From assembly GCF_015477835.1 (NCBI RefSeq), contig NZ_JADLQN010000001.1, positions 682,001-746,000 of the forward strand: 64,000 bases of DNA. Reading direction: 5' to 3'. Shown here piece by piece: positions 43,000-52,479 of this stretch. Below the pieces are notes generated by a model. The model worked only from the letters and a program-made list of their open reading frames with translations. It was not told the DNA's origin and ran no database searches. A program made the translations under genes and the position numbers. This stretch comes from Nocardia higoensis. Lineage in GTDB: Bacteria > Actinomycetota > Actinomycetes > Mycobacteriales > Mycobacteriaceae. How positions within the stretch are numbered: position 1 is the first letter of the stretch; each line of letters begins with the position of its first letter.

Positions 43000-44505
43000 G
43001 TGAAGAATCATCTCGTCCGCACCCACCGCTCGGCAGAGCACTTCCCGCGAGAGGAGCACCTGGCCTGGCGCATCGCCGAGGTCGCGGCCGACCCGGTCGA
43101 GGTCACCGCGCAGGTCGAGGAGATGATCGTCAACCGGATCATCGACAACGCGGCTGTCGCGGCGGCGTCGCTGATCCGCCGCCCGGTGTCCAACGCGCGG
43201 GCACAGGCGCTGGCGCATCCGTATCAGCCCGGCGCGACCGTGTTCGGCGTCGACGGCCGTTTCTCCCCGGAATGGGCTGCCTGGGCCAACGGCGTCGCGG
43301 TGCGGGAACTGGATTTCCACGACACCTTCCTGGCCGCCGAGTACTCCCATCCCGGTGACAACATCCCGCCGATCCTGGCGGTGGCCCAGCACACCGGCCG
43401 CACCGGCCACGACCTGATCCGCGGCCTGGCCACCAGCTACGAGATCCAAATCGACCTGGTCCGTTCGATCTGCCTGCACGAGCACAAGATCGACCACGTC
43501 GCCCACCTGGGCCCCTCGGCGGCCGCGGGCATCGGCACCCTGCTCGGCCTGGATCCTGAGACCATCTATCAGGCCATCGGCCAGGCGCTGCACACGACCA
43601 CCGCCACCCGTCAGTCCCGCAAGGGCGAGATCTCCAGCTGGAAGGCCTACGCGCCCGCTTTCGCGGGCAAGATGGCCGTCGAGGCCGTCGACCGGGCGCT
43701 GCGCGGCGAGGGCGCGCCGTCACCGATCTGGGAGGGCGAGGACGGTGTGATCGCCTGGCTGCTCGACGGCCCGGACACGGAGTACTCGGTGCCGCTGCCG
43801 GGGCCGGGCGAGCCCAAGCTCGGCATCCTCGACACCTACACCAAAGAACACTCCGCCGAATACCAGTCGCAGGCCCCGATCGACCTGGCCCGCCGCATGC
43901 GGGACCGGATCGGCGATCTGGATCAGATCGCCTCGATCGTGCTGCACACCAGCCACCACACTCACGTGGTCATCGGCACCGGCTCGGGCGATCCGCAGAA
44001 GTTCGACCCGACCGCCTCGCGCGAAACCCTCGACCACTCGGTCATGTACATCTTCGCCGTCGCGCTGCAGGACGGCACCTGGCATCACGAGCGCTCCTAC
44101 GCGCCCGAGCGCGCGCGGCGTCCGGACACCGTGGAGCTGTGGCGCAAGATCTCCACCGCCGAGGACCCGGAATGGACGCGCCGCTACCACTCCACCGACC
44201 CGAACGAGAAGGCCTTCGGCGCCCGCGCGGAGATCACCCTGAAGAGCGGCGAGGTCATCGTCGACGAGTTGGCGGTCGCCGACGCCCACCCGCTGGGCGC
44301 TCGTCCGTTCGCCCGCGAGCAGTACATCACCAAGTTCCGCACCCTCGCCGAGGGTGTCATCGATCCGGTCGAGCAGGACCGCTTCCTCGAGGTGGTCCAG
44401 CGTGCGGGTGGGCTGTCCGCGAGTGAGTTGTCGGAGCTCACGTTCACCGTCTCCGCGGACGTGCTCGCCCGTGCGCCCCGGTCGCCGAAGGGACTGTTCC
44501 GATGA
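43000..44505 (+). CDS. prpD: 2-Methylcitrate dehydratase
   Basis: A 501-residue MmgE/PrpD-family enzyme that dehydrates 2-methylcitrate to cis-2-methylaconitate in the methylcitrate cycle. Characteristic stretches are [30 protein letters not shown] and [14 protein letters not shown] in the helical domain, and [23 protein letters not shown] 43000 has GGAGG 8 nt upstream. It overlaps prpB by ATGA. Normal length for the actinobacterial form. Confidence 0.95.
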   Translation: MKNHLVRTHRSAEHFPREEHLAWRIAEVAADPVEVTAQVEEMIVNRIIDNAAVAAASLIRRPVSNARAQALAHPYQPGATVFGVDGRFSPEWAAWANGVAVRELDFHDTFLAAEYSHPGDNIPPILAVAQHTGRTGHDLIRGLATSYEIQIDLVRSICLHEHKIDHVAHLGPSAAAGIGTLLGLDPETIYQAIGQALHTTTATRQSRKGEISSWKAYAPAFAGKMAVEAVDRALRGEGAPSPIWEGEDGVIAWLLDGPDTEYSVPLPGPGEPKLGILDTYTKEHSAEYQSQAPIDLARRMRDRIGDLDQIASIVLHTSHHTHVVIGTGSGDPQKFDPTASRETLDHSVMYIFAVALQDGTWHHERSYAPERARRPDTVELWRKISTAEDPEWTRRYHSTDPNEKAFGARAEITLKSGEVIVDELAVADAHPLGARPFAREQYITKFRTLAEGVIDPVEQDRFLEVVQRAGGLSASELSELTFTVSADVLARAPRSPKGLFR

Positions 44506-45416
44506 CCGGCCTGCTCGCCTCGACCACCTCGGCCGCCGACAAACGTGTCGCCTTCCGCTCGGGCCTGACCTCGGGGAGCATCCAGCGCATCCCGGGCGCG
44601 TTCAACCCGCTGGTCGCCGAGCTCATCCAGGAGATCGGCTTCGAGGGCGTCTACGTCTCCGGCGCGGTGCTCTCGGCCGACCTCGGCCTGCCCGACATCG
44701 GGCTGACCACCCTGACCGAAGTCGCAGGCCGCGGCCACCAGATCGCGCGGGTCACCGATCTGCCGGTGCTCATCGACGCCGACACCGGATTCGGTGAGCC
44801 GATGAGCGCGGCACGGACGGTCAGCGTCCTCGAGGACGCCGGGATCGCGGGCTGCCATCTCGAGGACCAGGTCAACCCGAAGCGCTGCGGCCACCTCGAC
44901 GGCAAAGCCGTGGTCCCCACCGACGAGATGGTGCGCAGGCTGGCCGCTGCCGTATCCGCGCGCCGCGACCCGAACTTCGTGATCTGCGCCCGCACCGACG
45001 CCGCGGGCATCGAGGGCATCGACGCCGCCGTCGACCGCGCGAAAGCCTACGCCGAGGCAGGCGCGGACCTGATCTTCACCGAAGCGCTGCACACCCCGGC
45101 GGACTTCGAGAAGTTCCGTGCCGCGGTCGACACGCCGTTGCTGGCCAACATGACCGAGTTCGGCAAGTCGGAACTGTTGTCGGCCTCGACCCTGGAGAAA
45201 ATCGGCTACAACGCCGTCATCTACCCGGTCACCACCCTGCGCCTGGCCATGTACGCCGCGGAGGCCGGCCTGCGCGAGATCTTCGCCGAGGGCACCCAGT
45301 CCGGTCTGCTCGACCGCATGCAGCACCGGAGCCGTCTCTACGAGCTGCTGCAGTACGAGCGCTACAACGAATTCGATTCCGAGGTCTTCAATTTCACGCT
45401 GGGAAGGAATCAGTGA
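44502..45416 (+). CDS. prpB: 2-Methylisocitrate lyase
   Basis: A 304-residue member of the isocitrate lyase superfamily that splits 2-methylisocitrate to pyruvate and succinate. The catalytic KRCGH motif (Cys129) and metal-binding [10 protein letters not shown] near 90 are present, with [17 protein letters not shown] near 50. It overlaps prpD and prpC at both ends. Actinobacteria such as M. tuberculosis often lack prpB and use isocitrate lyase instead; here a dedicated enzyme is present. Confidence 0.95.
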   Translation: MTGLLASTTSAADKRVAFRSGLTSGSIQRIPGAFNPLVAELIQEIGFEGVYVSGAVLSADLGLPDIGLTTLTEVAGRGHQIARVTDLPVLIDADTGFGEPMSAARTVSVLEDAGIAGCHLEDQVNPKRCGHLDGKAVVPTDEMVRRLAAAVSARRDPNFVICARTDAAGIEGIDAAVDRAKAYAEAGADLIFTEALHTPADFEKFRAAVDTPLLANMTEFGKSELLSASTLEKIGYNAVIYPVTTLRLAMYAAEAGLREIFAEGTQSGLLDRMQHRSRLYELLQYERYNEFDSEVFNFTLGRNQ

Positions 45417-46540
45417 TGACGGATACCGCGATACCGACCATCTACAAGGGGCTGGCCGGAGTCGTCGTCGACACCACCGCCGTCTCCAAGGTGGTCCCGG
45501 AAACGAACTCGCTGACCTACCGCGGCTATCCGGTCCAGGATCTGGCGGCGCACTGCTCCTTCGAACAGGTCGCCTACCTGCTCTGGTACGGCGAACTGCC
45601 CACCGATGCCGAACTGGAACGCTTCCAACAGCAGGAACGCGCGTCCCGCCGAGCCGACCGGTCGTTGCTGTCGCTGGTCGCCAAGCTGCCCGACAACTGC
45701 CACCCGATGGATGTGGTGCGCACCGCCATCAGCTACCTGGGCGCCGAAGACCCGCTCGAGGACGACAACTCCGCGAAGGCCAACCGCGCCAAGGCATTGC
45801 GCATGCTGGCCGTGCTGCCGACCATCGTCGCCGCCGACCACCGGCGCCGCCGCGGCCTCGACCCGATCGCCCCGCATTCCCACCTCGGTTACGCGCAGAA
45901 CTTCCTGAACATGTGCTTCGGGGAGATCCCCGCACCCGAACTGGTCAAGGCATTCGAAGTCTCGCTGATCCTCTACGCCGAGCACAGCTTCAACGCCTCC
46001 ACCTTCGCCGCCCGCGTGGTCACCTCGACACTGTCGGACATCTACAGCGCGGTCACCGCCGCCATCGGCGCCCTCAAAGGCCCCCTGCACGGCGGTGCCA
46101 ACGAAGCGGTCATGCACGACATGCTCGCCATCGGCGACCCGTCCCAGGCCGAAGCGTGGATGCGCGAGAAGCTGGCGAAGAAGGAAAAGGTCATGGGCTT
46201 CGGCCACCGGGTCTACAAGAACGGTGACTCCCGGGTGCCCACCATGAAGAAGGCCTTCCTCGACATCGCCGCCGCCACCGACGGCGGCAAGTGGGTGCAG
46301 ATGTACGAGATCCTCGCGCGCACCATGAACGAGGCCACCGGCCTCGAGCCCAATCTCGACTTCCCGACCGGCCCGGCCTACTACCTGCTCGGTTTCGACA
46401 TCGAGGTGTTCACCCCGATCTTCGTGATGAGCCGGATCACCGGCTGGACCGCCCACATCATCGAGCAGGGTGAATCCAACGCCCTGATCCGGCCGCTCAG
46501 CGAGTACGTCGGCGTCCCGCAACGGCCCGTCGTCGCCTGA
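45416..46540 (+). CDS. prpC: 2-Methylcitrate synthase
   Basis: A 374-residue short-type citrate synthase that condenses propionyl-CoA with oxaloacetate. Catalytic His residues lie in GPLHGGANEAVM and GFGHRVYKNGDSR, and the Asp in LDFPTGPAYYLLG. YRGYPVQDLAAHCSFEQVAY is the usual N-terminal region. ATG 45416 shares one base with the prpB stop and has AAGGA 7 nt upstream; GTG 45413 is the alternative. Its place with prpD and prpB makes methylcitrate rather than citrate synthesis the main role. Confidence 0.95.
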   Translation: MTDTAIPTIYKGLAGVVVDTTAVSKVVPETNSLTYRGYPVQDLAAHCSFEQVAYLLWYGELPTDAELERFQQQERASRRADRSLLSLVAKLPDNCHPMDVVRTAISYLGAEDPLEDDNSAKANRAKALRMLAVLPTIVAADHRRRRGLDPIAPHSHLGYAQNFLNMCFGEIPAPELVKAFEVSLILYAEHSFNASTFAARVVTSTLSDIYSAVTAAIGALKGPLHGGANEAVMHDMLAIGDPSQAEAWMREKLAKKEKVMGFGHRVYKNGDSRVPTMKKAFLDIAAATDGGKWVQMYEILARTMNEATGLEPNLDFPTGPAYYLLGFDIEVFTPIFVMSRITGWTAHIIEQGESNALIRPLSEYVGVPQRPVVA

Positions 46541-46707
46541 GCCCGTCCTTTACATCCAGTCGTCGATGGCCGGCACAACCATTTCGCCACGGACCGCGCT
46601 GTTCGATCAGCTCGGTCTTCATGCCCGCGGTTTCGGTGCCCGCCGGATCGCAGAAGTTCCTGCTCCGAAGACACGACGGATCGGCCGCAACAAAGCCTTC
46701 CGAGCCG

Positions 46708-46818
46708 ACCGCTGATGGGGTAAAAGCCATCGCCTCAGCGCTGACCACCTTGCCCGCCTCGCTGCGCCTGACTCTGACCTGGGACCGCGGCAAGAGAGCT
46801 GGCCGCCACGCCGAGCTC
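46708..46818 (+). mobile_element. IS30-family transposase fragment
   Basis: A 37-codon stretch (TADGVKAIASALTTLPASLR, LTLTWDRGKRAGRHAEL) matches the core of IS30-type transposases around the second catalytic Asp (the T-W-D-x-G-K motif). The flanking sequence on both sides does not continue the match and no inverted repeats are seen, so this is a relic. It lies about 65 bp from the tRNA-Leu gene, a common integration neighbourhood. Recognition is from memory of the motif. Confidence 0.55.
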
Positions 46819-46882
46819 CCCCCTGACAGGGATCGGAGAAGCGGTGTGCGATCGTTGGTGCCGCCCTCTGTGGGGTCAGCGC

Positions 46883-46969
46883 TGGTGTCCGAAGGGGGAC
46901 TTGAACCCCCACGCCCTATACGGGCACTAGCACCTCAAGCTAGCGCGTCTGCCATTCCGCCACCCGGAC
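46883..46969 (-). tRNA. tRNA-Leu (anticodon GAG), CCA encoded
   Basis: Acceptor stem GTCCGGG pairs with TTCGGAC; anticodon arm CTAGC-TTGAGGT-GCTAG gives GAG; a long variable arm (GTGCCCGTATAGGGCGT) marks a class II tRNA; T arm GGGGG-TTCAAGT-CCCCC; discriminator A then encoded CCA at 46885-46883. It reads CUC/CUU leucine codons. Confidence 0.97.
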
Positions 46970-47068
46970 TCGTGCTGTGTTCAGTTGTGTGGCCCACCGG
47001 GCCGGTGCATCAAGATCATAGAGGTGGGGCCGGGTGGAATACCAAATCGCGGCCCGGTGGGCGACCCG

Positions 47069-48064
47069 TCAGGGGCGGGTCATGGTGAGGAATTCGGCCG
47101 GAGTCCGGCGCGGGGTCGGTTCGTGGCTTTCCGTGTCGGGGGCGACGCCGACGCGGATCACCACTTGCGGAATACCCTCGCGCCCAGCCAGATTCGCGAC
47201 GACCTGACGGGTCGTAGGGGCTTCGGTGATGTGGGTGAGCGGACAGGTGGACAGGCCCGCGGCAGCGCATTCGAGCAGGACCGCCGACATGGCCTCGCCT
47301 GTGTGCAGCCACCAGTAGGGAGTGTCACCCGCGGTACTCAGGACGAGCAGGGCGGCCTCGTCCTCGAGATCGGCCCGGCGGCTGGACTCGCCTCCCGCGG
47401 GGAAGACCCGACCCGCGGGCACGCGCGATGCCTCCTCCTCAGAGGCCAAGGCGTGCGCGGGGACGCCATAGGGCGATTGATCGTGGCCGGTCCACCAGCG
47501 GAGTTCGGCTTGGTAGGGCATGTCGTAGTGACGTAAGGCCGTCGAGTGTTGCGCGGCGGAGGCCAGGCGCTCCGGCGCGGTCTCATCGAGGACGGCGAGG
47601 CTCACGTCGTGGGGGTCGGCGAGCTTGCGCGCGGTGCGCACCAGGGTCACCAGATCGCTGGGGGAGCGTAAGGGGAGTCGGTCGGTCCGGCGTTGTTCGA
47701 TCGCCTGGGCGCGGGCCCGCACGCCGGGAGGCGGGTCGGGCCAGGGCCGGAAGGTGAGGGTGGCGAGGTGCCCGGGATGAGCCGAGGGGGGGAAGCGGTC
47801 GACGTCGGTATGCCAGCCCGCGGCGGCGAAGGCGGTGCGGGCGTGATGCAGCATCGCTCCGCAACTGATCATCAACTGCCTGCCGTTCGGGTCGGTGGCG
47901 GTGAGGCGGCGCTCGTCGTCCCGGAACAGGCGTAGCTCGGCTCCGTCGAATTCCCACCGCCACGGCTGGGTGTTGTGGATCGACGGCGCTCGCGAGGCGC
48001 GGGCCATGACGGCGAACACCGTCGGCTGGTCGGGGACCGTGAGCTCAGCGCGTTGGTCGGTCAT
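47069..48064 (-). CDS. acg: Acg-family FMN-binding nitroreductase-like protein
   Basis: A 331-residue protein with two nitroreductase-like halves. RASRAPSIHNTQPWRWEFDG near residue 21 is the FMN-binding start typical of the Acg family, and GEAMSAVLLECAAAGLSTCP near 270 is the second-half counterpart. Mycobacterial Acg (Rv2032) belongs to the DosR dormancy regulon and binds FMN without clear catalysis. The neighbouring UspA protein, another dormancy-type gene, supports that setting. ATG 48064 has no good ribosome site and may be leaderless. Confidence 0.85.
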   Translation of the reverse strand: MTDQRAELTVPDQPTVFAVMARASRAPSIHNTQPWRWEFDGAELRLFRDDERRLTATDPNGRQLMISCGAMLHHARTAFAAAGWHTDVDRFPPSAHPGHLATLTFRPWPDPPPGVRARAQAIEQRRTDRLPLRSPSDLVTLVRTARKLADPHDVSLAVLDETAPERLASAAQHSTALRHYDMPYQAELRWWTGHDQSPYGVPAHALASEEEASRVPAGRVFPAGGESSRRADLEDEAALLVLSTAGDTPYWWLHTGEAMSAVLLECAAAGLSTCPLTHITEAPTTRQVVANLAGREGIPQVVIRVGVAPDTESHEPTPRRTPAEFLTMTRP

Positions 48065-48183
48065 AGGTCCAGTGTGGTCCCCGCACGCCCTTCTGCACAG
48101 GGGTTGAACGGCCATCGCAGGTCGCACGGCGCGCCATGAGAGGCAGGCGATCGGGTGGCCGATGACTCTTGCGGACCTCGCCC

Positions 48184-49104
48184 TCAGCGGTCGTGTGCCA
48201 CGAGGACAGGGCAATGCGCGCGCTGGATCATGGCGTTGGCGGTGGAGCCCAGCGGCAAGCCGGGGAATCCGCCTCGACCGCGCGCCCCGACGACCAGCAG
48301 TTGCGCCGTCTTCGACCACATCACCAGGTGGTGACGCGCACCGCATCGGTAGACGTGTTGCTCGACGGTGACTTCCGGGTACTTCTCGCGCCACGGCGCC
48401 AGCCCGTCGCCCAGCAGCGCCGCCGCGGCGGCCTCGGTCTCGGGCAGGGTTTCGTCCTCGACCGCCTCGTCCAGCTCGCCGAAAGGCAGATCGCTCCATG
48501 CGTGCACGGCGACCAGGGCGCAGCCTCGTTCGCTCGCCTCGGCGAATGCCGCCTCGACGGCGCGGTGGCCGGCGAGGCCGCCGCGCTGATCGGCGTCGAT
48601 GCCGACGACCACCGGGCCGGTGCCGTCGTCCCGGTGGGTGAACTCGGAGTCGCGGACGACGACGACCGAGCCTTCGGCATGACCGGTCACCGCGAGCAGG
48701 GTGGAGCCGAGATGGGTCGCGGCGCCGCCGGTGCCCGTCGCGCCGAGCACGAGCAGGTGGGCGGTAGGGGAGTGGCCGATCAGCGCGGGTGCCGCGCCTC
48801 CGTCGAGCGACGCGGTGTCGATGACGACGCCGGGCTCCACGCGACGAGCGACCGCGGCGGCGCTCAGCAGCCGTTCGACTCCGCGTTCGCGCACCGTGCG
48901 CATGCCGAGACCATCGGGATCGGTCAAGGCGTCGTGCGCGGGATCGATGTCGAGCGCGTGCACGAGCACGAGCTGCCGCCCCCGTCGCGCGGCCATCGTC
49001 GCCGCCCAGCGCACCGCGCGCTCGCTGCCCACGGAGCCGTCGACACCCACGACGACAGCGGCCGATCGACTCCGGTGTGGATCGAGGGCGTGCGGAACAG
49101 ACAT
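48184..49104 (-). CDS. Tandem universal stress protein (UspA)
   Basis: A 306-residue protein of two Usp domains (about 1-155 and 160-306). The second domain keeps the ATP-binding motif GARGRGGFPGLPLGSTA (G-2x-G-9x-G-S/T); the first has a degenerate version (GATGTGGAATHLGSTL). Both begin with VVVGVD/VVVGID. Tandem Usps of this kind are induced by hypoxia or stationary phase through DosR in mycobacteria. ATG 49104 is preceded by AAAGGG. It probably forms one stress locus with the acg gene downstream. Confidence 0.92.
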   Translation of the reverse strand: MSVPHALDPHRSRSAAVVVGVDGSVGSERAVRWAATMAARRGRQLVLVHALDIDPAHDALTDPDGLGMRTVRERGVERLLSAAAVARRVEPGVVIDTASLDGGAAPALIGHSPTAHLLVLGATGTGGAATHLGSTLLAVTGHAEGSVVVVRDSEFTHRDDGTGPVVVGIDADQRGGLAGHRAVEAAFAEASERGCALVAVHAWSDLPFGELDEAVEDETLPETEAAAAALLGDGLAPWREKYPEVTVEQHVYRCGARHHLVMWSKTAQLLVVGARGRGGFPGLPLGSTANAMIQRAHCPVLVAHDR

Positions 49105-49200
49105 CGGGATGCCCTTTCGATGCTGCGGGACCGGGTGACTACCCGCACCGCCATCGCGATCGGGTCTGCGACGATTCTGGTGATCCCGGCACCGCGCGCG

Positions 49201-49220
49201 AAACGGGCCAGGGTCCCGGG
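49201..49220 (-). promoter_or_regulatory. Candidate DosR-type box upstream of uspA
   Basis: The minus strand reads CGGGACCCTGGCCC, matching the GGGnCnnnnGnCC core of the DosR palindrome with the last C changed. It lies about 97-116 nt before the Usp start. In GC-rich DNA such matches arise by chance fairly often. Confidence 0.25.
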
Positions 49221-49260
49221 CCGCAAGGGCTTTGGGCCTCGATTGGCGGCAGGGCGGCGA

Positions 49261-49650
49261 TCAGTGGTGCGGAGGCTCGCCGGTGACGATGTGGTCGGCG
49301 TGGTTGAGTCCCTCTTCGACCAGGCGGGTGACGTGTCCGCCGCGTAGCCGGTAGATCACCCGGCGGCCTTCCCGGCGGGTGTCGACCAGTCCGGTGAACC
49401 GCAGCTTCGCCAGGTGCTGGCTGACCGCCGTGCGGGACGCGCCGCAGGCATCGACGAGCGCGGTGACATCGGCTTCGCCGTGGGTGAGCAGCCAGAGCAG
49501 GTGCAGGCGGGTGGGGTCGGCGAGCATCTGGAAGATGCCGGTGGCGGTGTCGAGGCGGCTGGGGTCGGGGGAGACCGGGTGCTGGAGGCTGGCCGCGGGT
49601 TCGGATTGTCGGCTCGCCACGTGCTCGGCCATCGCCCTCACCACTCTCAT
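49261..49650 (-). CDS. ArsR-family transcriptional regulator
   Basis: A 129-residue winged-helix regulator: TGIFQMLADPTRLHLLWLLT begins the domain, the recognition helix is SRTAVSQHLAKLRFTGLVDT, and RREGRRVIYRLRGGHVTRLV is the wing. A Cys (DACGAS) precedes the recognition helix and His residues cluster at the C-terminus (GLNHADHIVTGEPPHH), so a metal such as Zn, Co or Ni could be sensed, but no clear site is proven. It overlaps the MFS gene by ATGA, so the regulator and exporter are co-translated. Confidence 0.88.
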   Translation of the reverse strand: MRVVRAMAEHVASRQSEPAASLQHPVSPDPSRLDTATGIFQMLADPTRLHLLWLLTHGEADVTALVDACGASRTAVSQHLAKLRFTGLVDTRREGRRVIYRLRGGHVTRLVEEGLNHADHIVTGEPPHH

Positions 49651-50909
49651 CGCAGCGCCGGCGCCGCTTCCACGTGCCGGTCCGCCGGCGTGGTTCGCGC
49701 GGCGGCAATAGCTGCGAGTGTAGCGATCACGGCCGATGCGGCCGCCGCGAAGCCGGGTCCGGCATGCGTACCGAGCCATCCGGTGAGGGGATAGGTGAGC
49801 AGGAAACAGGCATGCGACAGCGAGAACTGCGCGGTGAAGACGGCGGGCAGTTCCGGCTCGGCGCATTCCGAACGCAGCAGGCGAGCGGAAGGAGTGTTGA
49901 CCGCGGAGGTGCCCATGCCCAGCGCCACCCAGCACATGCCGAGCGCCGCCCAGCCGCCCACCGAGCCGGGGCGGCCCGCGAGCGACAGGGCTGTCACGAT
50001 CAGTGCCGCCGAAATCAGCGCGCAGCCGGCGAGCATCAACATCCGGTCGGTGACGACGGTGAGCAGGCGCGGCACGGCCAGCGCGACGACCATGGATCCC
50101 GCGCCGTAGCAGGCCAGCGCGATCGCGACGCCGGTATCGGACCCGCCGAGCGCGTCGCGCACGAAGACGACCGTGCCGACCACCACCAGCGCGGTCCCCG
50201 CCGCCACGACCATGTTCATCGCGAGCAGTCCGCGCAGCACCGGCCGGGCGAGCATCACCCGAGCCCCCGCCAGGATCCGGTCGGCCAGCGGGGTGGACCG
50301 GTCGGTGGCAGGCCGGACGGGCAGGGCGGTCCGCACCACCAGCAGCCCGGAGCAGACGAAGCCCGCCACGGTGCCCATGAACAGCCAGTGATAGCCGATC
50401 AGCGTCAGCAACAGCGCGGCCAGCATCGGGGAGAACAGTGCCTCGAGGTCGTAGGCCAGCCTGGACAGTGACAGCGCCCGCGTGTAGTCCCGCTCGTCGG
50501 GCAGCACCGAGGGGATCACCGATTGGAACGCGGGCGTGAACGTCGCCGAGGCGGCTTGCAGGACGAAGATCAGCACGTAGATCTGCCAGACCTGCGATAC
50601 CGAGGGCAGCAGCAACGCGACGCTCGCCCGCACGGCATCCGCGGTGACGAGCACCGTGCGCCGGGGCAGTCGGTCGGTCACGGCCGCGACCACCGGAGCG
50701 AGCCCGACATAGGCCACCATCTTGATCGCCAGTGCCGTGCCGAGCACCACGGCCGCCGCGCTCCCGGCCAGGTCGTAGGCGAGTAGTCCGAGTGCGACGG
50801 TCAGCAGTCCGGTTCCCACCAGCGCGACCACCTGCGCCGCGAACAACCGCCTGAACACCGGGTGCGTGAGCACATCCCGCAGGTCTCCGGCACCGCTACC
50901 TCGATCCAC
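49647..50909 (-). CDS. MFS efflux transporter
   Basis: A 420-residue major facilitator with about 12 membrane helices. The loop DRLPRRTVLVTADAVRASVAL between helices 2 and 3 is the usual MFS motif A region. It is most like MFS_3-type exporters often paired with ArsR regulators. GTG 50909 is the first plausible start; an 18-bp palindrome lies just upstream. Substrate unknown: drug or metal complex. Overlaps the arsR start by 4 bases. Confidence 0.88.
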   Translation of the reverse strand: MDRGSGAGDLRDVLTHPVFRRLFAAQVVALVGTGLLTVALGLLAYDLAGSAAAVVLGTALAIKMVAYVGLAPVVAAVTDRLPRRTVLVTADAVRASVALLLPSVSQVWQIYVLIFVLQAASATFTPAFQSVIPSVLPDERDYTRALSLSRLAYDLEALFSPMLAALLLTLIGYHWLFMGTVAGFVCSGLLVVRTALPVRPATDRSTPLADRILAGARVMLARPVLRGLLAMNMVVAAGTALVVVGTVVFVRDALGGSDTGVAIALACYGAGSMVVALAVPRLLTVVTDRMLMLAGCALISAALIVTALSLAGRPGSVGGWAALGMCWVALGMGTSAVNTPSARLLRSECAEPELPAVFTAQFSLSHACFLLTYPLTGWLGTHAGPGFAAAASAVIATLAAIAAARTTPADRHVEAAPALR

Positions 50910-50924
50910 GTCGTACTTTCTACA

Positions 50925-50942
50925 CGTGCGCACGTGCGCACG
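50925..50942. promoter_or_regulatory. 18-bp perfect palindrome upstream of the MFS-arsR operon
   Basis: CGTGCGCACGTGCGCACG is its own reverse complement and contains TGCGCA twice. It sits 15 bp before the MFS start codon and 113 bp before the divergent SDR gene, a good operator position for the ArsR regulator encoded in the operon. Confidence 0.55.
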
Positions 50943-51054
50943 CAATGTCTCGATTCGTGACCGGTGCGTTCCCCCGAAATGCCCGCGCGGACCGGGCACG
51001 GTAGAACTGGTTCCAGCCGGGCGAGGTCGCCCGCGAGATCGAGAGGTTGCCGAC

Positions 51055-51825
51055 GTGGACAAGGACTCCTTCCGGACACTGTTCGACCTGAGCGGCCGGA
51101 CGGCGATCGTCACCGGTGGGACCAGGGGAATCGGCCTGGCCATCGCCGAGGGATTGGCCTGCGCGGGCGCGAATGTCGTCGTCGCCAGCCGCAAGCCGGA
51201 GGCCTGTGAGCAGGCCGCGGCACGGCTGCGTGAGCTGGGCGGCGAGGCGCTCGGGGTGCCGACTCATCTCGGTGAGATCGCTGCCCTGCGCGGGCTCGTC
51301 GATGCCACCGTCGAGCGCTTCGGCGGCATCGACATCGTCGTCAACAATGCCGCCAACGCGTTGGCGCAGCCATTGGCGACAATGCAACCCGAGGCGGTCG
51401 AGAAGTCCTTCGCCGTCAATGTCAACGGACCGCTCTTCCTCGTCCAGGCTGCCCTGCCGCACCTGCGGGCCAGCGACCACGCGGCGGTTCTCAATCTCGG
51501 CTCGGTCGCCGCGCTGCAATTCGCCGGCGGCCTGTCGATGTATGCGGCGGGCAAGGCCGCGCTGCTGTCGTTCACCCGATCCATGGCGGCCGAATTCGCC
51601 GCCGACGGCATCCGCGTCAACGCCATGGCGCCCGGCGCGGTGAACACCGACATGGTGCGGAAGAACCCGCCGGAATTCGTCGAGGCGATGGCGCAGGCCC
51701 CGCTGCTGCGCCGGATCGCCGAACCCGACGAGATGGTCGGCACCGCGCTGCTGTTGTGCTCGGACGCGGGCAGTTTCATCACCGGTCAGACCGTCCTCGT
51801 CGACGGCGGCACCGTCGCCCGCTGA
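51055..51825 (+). CDS. Short-chain dehydrogenase/reductase
   Basis: A 256-residue classical SDR: TGGTRGIG cofactor loop near residue 19, Arg in VVASRKPE (NADP preference possible), NNAAN near 97, Ser in LNLGSVAAL and the catalytic YAAGK near 162, and VLVDGGTV at the C-terminus as in 3-oxoacyl-ACP reductase-like enzymes. GTG 51055 has AGAGG 8 nt upstream. It is divergent from the MFS-arsR operon. Substrate not indicated. Confidence 0.92.
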   Translation: MDKDSFRTLFDLSGRTAIVTGGTRGIGLAIAEGLACAGANVVVASRKPEACEQAAARLRELGGEALGVPTHLGEIAALRGLVDATVERFGGIDIVVNNAANALAQPLATMQPEAVEKSFAVNVNGPLFLVQAALPHLRASDHAAVLNLGSVAALQFAGGLSMYAAGKAALLSFTRSMAAEFAADGIRVNAMAPGAVNTDMVRKNPPEFVEAMAQAPLLRRIAEPDEMVGTALLLCSDAGSFITGQTVLVDGGTVAR

Positions 51826-51852
51826 CCTATCCGGCGTGGAACCCGCTCCGAG

Positions 51853-52479
51853 TCAGTTCGCGTCCGCGCGGGACAGGACTGCCACGAGGAAGTCGGAGTT
51901 CTCGGTGAACGGGCGCAGATCCCAGGTCGACAGGAGCAGGTCGACCTTCAGGCCGTTGGTCTCGGCGTCGGTGAGGAAGTCGGTGAACGCGTAGTCACGC
52001 CCCGCGCCGAACCCGACGACCGCGCGCCCGTCCGGAGCGAGGTGGCGGGCGAATCCCGCCAGTACCGCGCCGCGTGTCTGCGGGGCGACGAAGGTGACGA
52101 CATTGCCGGCACAGACGATCGCGTCGAAGTCGCCCGGAATACCCCGGGCGGGCAGATCGAGTCCGGCGAGGTCGCCGACCAGCCAGGTCGGCCCCGGGTG
52201 ATCGGCTTCGGCGGCCGCGATCAGCACCGGGTCCACATCGACACCGACCACCACGTGGCCCACCTCGTGCAGATGACCGCCGACCCGTCCCGGCCCGCAC
52301 CCCGCGTCGAGCACCCGCGCGCCACGCGGGAGCATCGCGTCGATCAGCCGTGCTTCGCCGTGGAGATCGTGCCCCTGAGCCGCCAGATCGCGGAACCGCT
52401 GGATGTAGCGGTCGGAGTGGGCCGGATCCTCGGCGACGATCTCCTCCCATTTGCTCGGGACTCGCTCACCCTGGCTCAT
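51853..52479 (-). CDS. SAM-dependent methyltransferase
   Basis: A 208-residue class I methyltransferase. Motif I VLDAGCGPGRVGGHL near residue 54, the acidic residue of motif II in GVDVDPVL, motif III GDFDAIVCAGNVVTF, and a short C-terminus. The N-terminal KWEEIVAEDPAHSDRYIQRF is typical of small uncharacterised actinobacterial methyltransferases. ATG 52479 has AGAGG 8 nt upstream. Substrate unknown. It converges on the SDR and is divergent from the 52661 gene. Confidence 0.9.
   Translation of the reverse strand: MSQGERVPSKWEEIVAEDPAHSDRYIQRFRDLAAQGHDLHGEARLIDAMLPRGARVLDAGCGPGRVGGHLHEVGHVVVGVDVDPVLIAAAEADHPGPTWLVGDLAGLDLPARGIPGDFDAIVCAGNVVTFVAPQTRGAVLAGFARHLAPDGRAVVGFGAGRDYAFTDFLTDAETNGLKVDLLLSTWDLRPFTENSDFLVAVLSRADAN

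Noticed and set aside
46619-47088. ORFs across the tRNA-Leu gene giving proteins such as LEPPRPIRALAPQ
   Set aside because: This is the well-known spurious translation of a tRNA gene; the cloverleaf is complete on the minus strand.
48064-48184. DosR box before the acg gene (GGGGACCACACTGGACC on the minus strand)
   Set aside because: Only the first half-site resembles the motif; the second half does not form GTCCC at the right spacing.
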